Positions 36,838-64,000 of a stretch of 64,000 nucleotides of DNA are shown one piece after another (the first letter of the stretch is position 1; each line of letters opens with the position of its first letter). This DNA comes from Perca fluviatilis. Its lineage: Eukaryota > Chordata > Actinopteri > Perciformes > Percidae. A program made the position numbers and the translations under genes. Under the pieces are notes generated by a model, which was not told the DNA's origin, searched no databases, and saw only the letters and a list, made by a program, of their open reading frames with translations. The DNA lies in the NCBI RefSeq assembly GCF_010015445.1, contig NC_053134.1, positions 6,981,636 to 7,045,635 on the forward strand, read 5' to 3'.

Positions 36838-37449
36838 TCACACACACTCACACACACACACACACTCACACACACACACACATACAAAAATGTCCCTTGA
36901 CCTTAAATATCTGTAGTAATAAAGTATTTTAATACTGCAAAAGATCACTAAGAATATGTAAATAACCATTACTGTTGCATAAACCAAACATTCTTGACTG
37001 GGTTGTAGTTTTACAACTGTCCCACATTAGGTTAATCATACAGTACTGTCCCACTCAGGACACTACTTGTCCTAAAGTGGGACAATAGAAAAATCAATTA
37101 AAATCAAATATATAGTTTAAATATACACCATACTTTACTATTTTTTAATGAACAAACATTTCATAAACACATTAAGATAAAAAAATAGCATGATTATTTT
37201 GATAATTAATTTATACTTTTAACACCAATTTGGTCAAAACTGTATGTCACTGACGTTCTCTTAGCTTTCACAGCAGGTACTTCCTGTTTGATGATTGCCC
37301 CGCTCTAATTTATGACTGCACAGTTCAAAGGACACAGGACACAGGACACTATAGCTTTGGCTTTCCCATAGTTTTCACTAACATTCATTAGTTTGGGGAA
37401 GAGCCACACCCACTGGAGCTTAGGTGTCCCACATTAGGGCAATCCACCC
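36100..37449 (-). mobile_element. Pogo-like DNA transposon with psq-type DNA-binding ORF, copy 3 leader intron
   Basis: Terminal inverted repeats of about 24 bp start GGGTGGATTGCCCTAATGTG at both ends; CCTAATGTGGGAC motifs recur inside. The minus strand (36703-36368) encodes KTRKLNQWKQDRMKGAIEEY, ARAWNVPKST and TIGRKPI, typical of the psq helix-turn-helix at the N-terminus of pogo/CENP-B-type transposases. The catalytic domain is missing. It contains (CT)n/(CA)n at 36795-36881. No clear TA duplication remains at the right end. Confidence 0.78.
36795..36881. repeat. (CT)n then (CA)n microsatellite
   Basis: About 17 CT units followed by CACACACT-type repeats, inside the pogo-like element. Confidence 0.95.
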
Positions 37450-37463
37450 ACAGTTCTCACCAG

Positions 37464-37527
37464 ACAGAGGAACAGACCGCCTGCAACAGATCACCACGCT
37501 GCTACAACTGGCAGAATTACAAAACTG
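37464..37527 (+). other. Probable second noncoding leader exon, ACOT copy 3
   Basis: Counterpart of 18753-18816 with the same acceptor (TTCTCACCAG) and donor (GTATGT). A pogo-like transposon ends at 37449, only 14 nt before the exon, so the DNA upstream of the acceptor now belongs to the element. Confidence 0.43.
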
Positions 37528-37534
37528 GTATGTT

Positions 37535-37960
37535 CGTCTTAACTTTAACGTTAGCTACTTGTCAACCAGCCCATTGTAGTAATGTTAAGCTGGATCGATA
37601 TTGAAATGTATCAATAAATAAGGTCTCTGTTGTATTACTGTGTTCCAAAGTGACATGTCATTAATCACAAAATGATGCTTTGTGGCAAAAAAAGCAGTAT
37701 TACAGAGTATTTCTTTCTGTGATGTAGGTATCATCTGGGTGACCGTGTTCTGATGGAAGTTACGAGTAAAAGGTGAAAGGTTATATGACACCACTGACAG
37801 GCGACTAAAGGAAACGTCCCGTGTCAAAAAAATTAAATAACAGATTTCTCTGGGTTTGAAATTTGGTGGAAACATTTTGGATAGTGTAAGAACACAACTA
37901 TATAACATAGGTATGGTCGTTTTTAGACATTTTAATGCAGACATATTACATATTGTACCT
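37535..37960. mobile_element. Insertion with TTAA right junction, copy 3
   Basis: In copy 2, TATGTTAAACTACAGCC is continuous; in copy 3, 426 bp ending TATTGTACCT separate TATGTT from TTAAACTACAGCC. The left terminus is unclear. Confidence 0.6.
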
Positions 37961-38162
37961 TTAAACTACAGCCTACTCCAAAAACAACAACAAACTTAAC
38001 CGCAAACGACGACTGGAACTTTGTGTCTACGCAAGATCACTCCTACGTTAGGCTACAGGTTTAATATTGACAACTAAAGAGGACAGTGGAAAAGTTGGAT
38101 AATTGCCCTTACACCAGTAAAAGTCCAGCACTCAAAAAGTATTATCAGCTAAATATTCTTAA

Positions 38163-38453
38163 CCCTTGTGTGGTCCTTCGGGTCCCAGTGACCCGAAGAA
38201 CAACACAAGGATTATGTACTTCCGTTTACTTTGTTGAGAATTGCTCTCTAAACAAGGGTTAATACAGCATCTTAGTTCTTGTTTGTACAGCATTTTGGTC
38301 AGCTTAAACTGTGTTTAAATGTGTTCTAGAAATAAACTTTACTTACAAGAAACAGGGTTTAGAGAGCAATTCTCAACAAAGTAAAGGGAAGTACATAATC
38401 CTTGTGTTGTCCTTGGGACCCGGGTCACTGGGACCCGAAGGACAACACAAGGG
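38163..38453. mobile_element. TTAA-flanked palindromic MITE, copy 3
   Basis: Ends CCCTTGTGTGGTCCTTCGGG and CCCGAAGGACAACACAAGGG with TTAA on both sides; 291 bp with a second inverted pair inside. Absent from copy 2. Confidence 0.85.
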
Positions 38454-38714
38454 TTAAGAAGCATTTTACTGTCGTAGCTGGTTGAGATGGAGCTAACTAT
38501 TTACTACTACTTACAGTTTAGGCATTTAGTTTTTATTTAGTAATTTAGTTTAGTTTAGTGGTTCCCAACACTGATTCACAATCAGCAAATCCTTCACTTT
38601 AAAAATGCATCACTGATGCAGCCTCTGAGAACTGAGGATGATCCTTTTCCATGTTATGGCTTTGAATATAATATAGCCTACTTCATTTTATATATACAGT
38701 ATATATACACACAC

Positions 38715-38717
<3 letters not shown>

Positions 38718-38762
<45 letters not shown>
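38718..38762. repeat. (TA)n microsatellite before ACOT copy 3 exon 1
   Basis: About 22 TA units. Confidence 0.95.
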
Positions 38763-38765
<3 letters not shown>

Positions 38766-38864
38766 TGTTTATATACAAAACAAAATGACCTATAATAAGG
38801 GTGAACAATTAGCAACATAAATAACTAAACCGCGTTTTGATTTCTCCACAGACAATTATCAACC

Positions 38865-48958
<10,094 letters not shown>

Positions 48959-50002
48959 ATGACTACACAAGCACAGATCGCCAACGTATCACTGCTGGAA
49001 CACAGAGTGTTGTGTGACTGGGCCATGTTAGTACATTAACACTACTGTTCATTGGTTCCTCACTGTGTTGACCACGTGCCTTTCTTCTGATAGCTGAGGT
49101 TGTTCGTTTTGTTCAAATAGTGCCTCTTCCTTCTGAGCAATACATTTTAGTTTAATTATCTGCAAGCCTCAACATTCAACAGTAATATAAATGTAAGTTA
49201 TTGTATATTTGGAGAACAATTTTTATTATATACTGTATTAAGAATATTATTAAAGTGTTCATATTATGCTCATTTTCAGGTTCATAATTGTATTTAAATT
49301 CTACGTATGTTTAATGCTCAAAAATCTTTGTGTCATTTTTTTTATTCTGTTCTTAGTTGCGAACAATATTGATTGATCTTAATCCAACTAATTTATTCCA
49401 AATTGCTCTCTTTCTTTCTTTGTTACTAAGACGTTTACAACTTCACCTTCAACTTTACTACTATTTAGAACGCACATCAGCTGAGGACTGCACATTTACA
49501 GGTTCAACTATAAACATCGGACACACATCTTCATGTCCAATATATACACAAAAGGCAGAATTCAAACAAAGGGAAGAATGGTCATACAACAGGAATGTTT
49601 GTGTTTAATGCTTGTTAGCAGATGTTGCTGATACGCCAAACTAAGATGGTGAACATGGTAAACGCTATATCCTGGTAACACTAAACATTAACATGTTAGC
49701 ATTTAGCTTAAAGCACGGCTAACCCTCATGAAACCTGCAGAAGATTTCTGCTTTACAGCATTATAGGAACACTTCTCAACAAAACAAATACACATGGTAG
49801 AAAGCAGTGCCAATATTTCTGCTGCGATCATTCGTTTTAACCTGTATTCGCAGCAGATTTACTGCTCAGTTCATTCATTGCAGCGGTGAAACTCAGAAAT
49901 ATACAGCTAAAAGTACTGAAGAAAAAGTACTTAGACTTTGGTAAAGGCACACACTGTCACAGTCCTGTCTTCAGGTGTAAGTGCACGTGTGTTTGTGTGT
50001 GA
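48959..50002. other. Tail-to-tail spacer between ACOT copy 3 and the minus-strand gene
   Basis: 1.04 kb. The first 750 bp are the 3' part of duplication unit 3 with a stub of a TTAA element; the rest is unique and should hold the 3' UTR of the minus-strand gene. No polyadenylation signal can be assigned with confidence. Confidence 0.55.
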
Positions 50003-60302
<10,300 letters not shown>

Positions 60303-60493
60303 CTGATACACAGGGAGGGAAAAAAGGAAAGAGATGGATGAGATTAGGGCTGCATGATATGAGGAAAATATGTAAAATTGTCTCTCCATTTTGAATCCAT
60401 CCAAGTTTTTTTTTTTTTTTTACTGATGTGTATTGAGCATGATGCTGATGATGAGTATTTAAAGTTAAATATCGGAAGATTTTAAAAAAAGTA

Positions 60494-61141
60494 GTGCTGT
60501 CAAACGATTAAAATATTTAATCGCGATTAATCGCATTAACGTCATAGTTAACTCGCAATTAATCGCACATTTTTATCTATTCTAAATGTCCCTTGATTTC
60601 TGTTTGTCCCATTATTTTTTCTCATTTTAATGCTCTTATCAACATGGAAAAGTGGATCGGCTTGCTTTGTGCGTTTGTCGCCTGGCTTTGACGAGGGGGC
60701 GGAGAATTGGCATCAGCTGTGTGCCTGGTCATCAAATGATATTTCAGACTGGACGTGCTGCGATGATAGCTCAGTTCACAACGACAAAACACACACATCA
60801 CTTTGGTCTTGCCAATGGAACCATTTGGCAACTTTTTAAAAGTAAACTTTCCATTCAGAATCTTATTGGCGTCCATTTCGGCGTCTCGCGCTCGCCATCC
60901 ACTCAAAACCTAACGTTAGCCTGCTACTCTTTGGTCGGCTGTTGTTAAGTTTCCGGTCTAGCTAGATCCGGTGTGGTGTTGTAGTTTTTCTAACGTTACT
61001 AGTTGTTGCAACAGCATGTGAAAAAAACTACAAAATTTGCTAGGTCAAAAAGAACGTTAATCTCGCGCTAAAACAAATTGACGCCATTAAAATGGGTTTG
61101 CGTTAACAGCGTTAATAACGTGTTTAACTGACAGCACTAAC
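60494..61141 (-). mobile_element. hAT/ZBED-type remnant with BED zinc finger
   Basis: Ends TAGTGCTGTCA and TGACAGCACTA. The minus-strand ORF (60906-60622) encodes KVMCVFCRCELSYHRSTSS followed by LKYHLMTRH, the Cx2C...Hx4H pattern of a BED finger. The transposase core is missing. Confidence 0.75.
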
Positions 61142-61514
61142 AAAAAAGAAAAGAAAACATTATGACAAAGAAAGTTTGTTAAATAATTAAAAATGTTTTA
61201 TGGAAAAGGGGTGCGGTTAAATAAGTGTATACTTATTACCACTCTTTTTTTCCGGACATGTCAACAACAACAACAACAACAAAAAGTGTTCTTATGATGT
61301 ATCTATGTTATCTATATTATTATTTTCTGAATGACCTGATTTTTATGTTTTCTTTTACATGTTCGAAGAAAAGAAAAGAAAGAAAGAAAGAGCGCATTAC
61401 AGCCAAGTGTGGGTTCTCATTTTGCTGACAGTAAAGCAGCTGCTCAGTAATTTGAACATAATTATTCAATGGCTGTAAACTGCTGTCCCCAAAGATCGAT
61501 CATTACTTCTTTGA

Positions 61515-61552
<38 letters not shown>

Positions 61553-62723
61553 AATGACATCCCAGAGGTGAACTACACTCAAGCTGAAAGCCAGATAAGC
61601 CTAAGACAGCGTTTACACTTTCCGGAGTTTACATCACACACGTCATCCTTAAAGCAGTTTGGCATTTTTTGTAACCAGGAAACAACACGTCGGTGTTCAA
61701 TGACAGTAAATCTGATCTCCATCCTCTCGTCTCTTCACAGTCCACAAACTGTTTTCCGACTGACGCGCAAACACACAACACGGAGGAATTAAAGACACGA
61801 CCAAATAAAAAAATAAAAAACTGGATGTAAAGAACAATTCATTAAAAAGTCTGATGAAGGTAAATGTTTGAAATGCCGTACATTTGCAGCTTCGGCTTCT
61901 TAAATGTGAAGATTTCCACTTTTCTTTTCCACGTAAGATAGTAAATATTAATAGTTAATAATAATGTGGTTTGACAAAACAATCGATTTGAAGACGAGGG
62001 CTCTGGGAACTTTTGATACGCATTTCTGGCTGTTTTCTAATATTCAAATAATAATAATAATAATAATCTGCAAATTAGTCGATAATGACAATTATTTTTG
62101 GAAACAAACAAATACATTTTGGATCTTAATCAAAGACACAAATACAATTGTGGTTGTCGATCGCGGTACTTCTTTTTAATTCCTCAGTGAACAATGACAA
62201 TGAGGAGCAGGGGAACTGAGGTGAAAATGTCTCCCTTTATTAAATAAGTCATGAGCTACCTGAGACACATTCCAGAGTCAGGCAGAGTGAGGCAGCTTTC
62301 AATTAACGCAACCAAAAGAGATTTAACTTTCTGTGACATGTTTTGGTATTTTAGTGAGGACACTAGTCTCTCACCGCACCCACGCAGGCACGCACGCACA
62401 CACGCGCGTACACACACACACACATGCACGCACGCACACAGGTATTTAAGCCCCTAAACTTTAACCCTCCTTCTCTCTTGTAGCCCTGCAGACAAAAATA
62501 GCTGTAAAGGTTTTATAGCTTAAAGAGTTTGTCTGTCTCCGTGACTCCCAGACAGAAGCTGTACTAGGTTTTTTTGGCAGCCTGCAGATGATCTGTATTG
62601 GCGTTTTATTTGCCCGACAACCGATAAAGTTAATTAATTAAAAAGTGCGCTACTTTGGCTCGGCTACAGCTCTGCGTCTGTCCCTCTGCTTCGGTTTCAC
62701 TCACCACTGAGTCTGACTTAAGT

Positions 62724-63183
62724 CGCTTTTCCATTACATGGTACCTGCTCGACTCGCCTTTTTTAGGTTTTCCATTACGAAAAAAAGTACTACCTACTTC
62801 TTTTAGTACCACCTCAGTCGAGGTTCCAAGTGAGCTGAGGCGATACCAAAAGGTGACGTGAAAGCGACAGAGGGGTGTACTGAACAAACCTGCCATTTTT
62901 TAATAGTTTAGTCAGATAAACTATTTTTTTTGCTACCTCCAGCTTCATTTGAAACAAAATATGTCTTCTGGCTGTGGCAACAACAGCACACCTTCAACGT
63001 TCTGTGTGTGTGTGTGTGTCGCGTTAGGTCACGCGTGGATGTATTACGAGAACGGGTCAAGGCAGTTTACTGCGGTGCCGCTATGACGACCAGCCACGCT
63101 GAGCAGCACTAAAATCTGCAATGGAAAACGGACGCACAGTGAGTCGAGGCGAGTTGAGCATAAACCATGTAATGTAAAAACGC
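62724..63183. mobile_element. TIR element, relative of 26374-26931
   Basis: Ends CGCTTTTCCATTACATGGTA and complementary ACCATGTAATGTAAAAACG. Confidence 0.6.
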
Positions 63184-63780
63184 CATTAATGTCTCGCCCA
63201 CAACACTGACTGACTATCTTTTATTGTGTATTATGTTGAAAGTTTCTAATGTATTAAATAAGTGCTTAAAGCATCTAAACACAGTTTTGTGTTAGAGTTT
63301 GTAACATTCCAAAATCTTAGTTTTGATTTCATTTTCACTGTAAAGGCATACTGGTTGCAAATATCGGTTTATCGGTTTCATTTACTACTAATAATCCGTA
63401 TCGGCCTTGAAAAAACAGTATCGGTCGATCTAATCTGTACAGCATAGGAGGGGTAAAAATAATAAATTAGACACATAAAGTTGCAGTGCAGGGCAGCTGA
63501 AAGTCTAAAGCGTCAAATGATTGAAGAATAATTGTGACTAAAAATAGTGATTGATGGAAAGAAACTCTAATTTAGCATTTGGTTCACAGTAGAGTTCAGG
63601 CAAGCAAGAATTCAGTCATTGGATTGATAATTTATTTTCGAACCACCTTTAAAGTCAGCAGGAGGCGAGTGTTTGATACTTGGTTGAAAAGTAAAAGCTG
63701 CCAGTCAGTCTCAGGTTCCCTACATGGGTATCATCTGACTAACCAGACAGTGTGTGTGTGTTTGTGTGTGTAATGCTCAC

Positions 63781-63796
63781 CTGTGTACAGGATGTC
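63781..63796 (-). other. Possible 16-nt micro-exon of the minus-strand gene
   Basis: On the minus strand a pyrimidine-rich tract ending CCCCGACAG is followed by 16 nt and a strong donor (CAG|GTGAGC). Ending in phase 2, it could join the exon at 60302-60092. This rests on splice-site appearance only; such pairs also occur by chance. Confidence 0.22.
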
Positions 63797-64000
63797 CTGT
63801 CGGGGAAATAAAAGACACAGGAGGGTTAGAGTTACACTTAAAAAGGTATCAAGGGAAATAAATCAGGAAAAAAGAACACATGAGCTTCACTGCTGTTGTT
63901 TGTTACAGATTTTCATATTAAAAAATATCCAGATTAGAAGTAACTCATATTTTAACCCCTGTGACTGCTTACAATATCACCTGACACTTTAACTACGTAC

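Larger units (their letters stand above)
60303..64000. other. Upstream region of the minus-strand gene; repeats, no firm exon
   Basis: Contains a BED-finger hAT remnant, (TG)n at about 61516-61550, AAGAAAG runs near 61371, a CA/CG-rich tract at about 62385-62440, a TIR element at 62724-63183 and one candidate micro-exon. Presumably a long intron of the minus-strand gene. Confidence 0.5.

Overview
The window is vertebrate nuclear DNA, most likely from a percomorph teleost. Coding exons are short and split by GT-AG introns. Introns and spacers are full of fish-type repeats: Tc1/mariner, hAT, PIF/Harbinger-like and TTAA-flanked miniature elements, a tRNA-derived SINE, LINE fragments, and many (CA)n, (TA)n and (TATC)n microsatellites. 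No bacterial, viral or CRISPR feature is present.

The core (about 2.6-49.7 kb) is a head-to-tail triplication of one 10-exon plus-strand gene of the acyl-CoA thioesterase / bile acid-CoA:amino acid N-acyltransferase (ACOT/BAAT) family. Start codons lie at 2628, 20633 and 38865, about 18 kb apart. I rebuilt each copy exon by exon. All three are open from ATG to stop (426, 429 and 424 residues), keep a Ser-Asp-His triad with the serine in a GLSxG elbow, and end in Ala-Lys-Met, which fits a peroxisomal PTS1 signal. Copies 2 and 3 each have a TATA box and two probable 5' leader exons. Those of copy 1 are not seen: DNA upstream of its first coding exon is occupied by two Tc1-type elements and an AT microsatellite.

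The three units differ mostly by element insertions whose empty sites can be read in the sister copies, several with clear target-site duplications (TTAA for piggyBac-type, 8 bp for hAT). Shared and private differences do not fit one branching order, so gene conversion, unequal crossing-over or secondary deletion is likely.

From 50.0 to at least 60.3 kb the minus strand carries the 3' end of an unrelated gene, convergent with ACOT copy 3. Eleven phase-compatible exons encode about 440 C-terminal residues of a leucine-rich, mostly helical protein. I cannot name it firmly; meiosis inhibitor protein 1 (MEI1) is only a candidate. One of its splice acceptors abuts a roughly 140-bp (TG)n tract. Its upstream exons lie beyond or in the last 3.7 kb, which is otherwise repeats.
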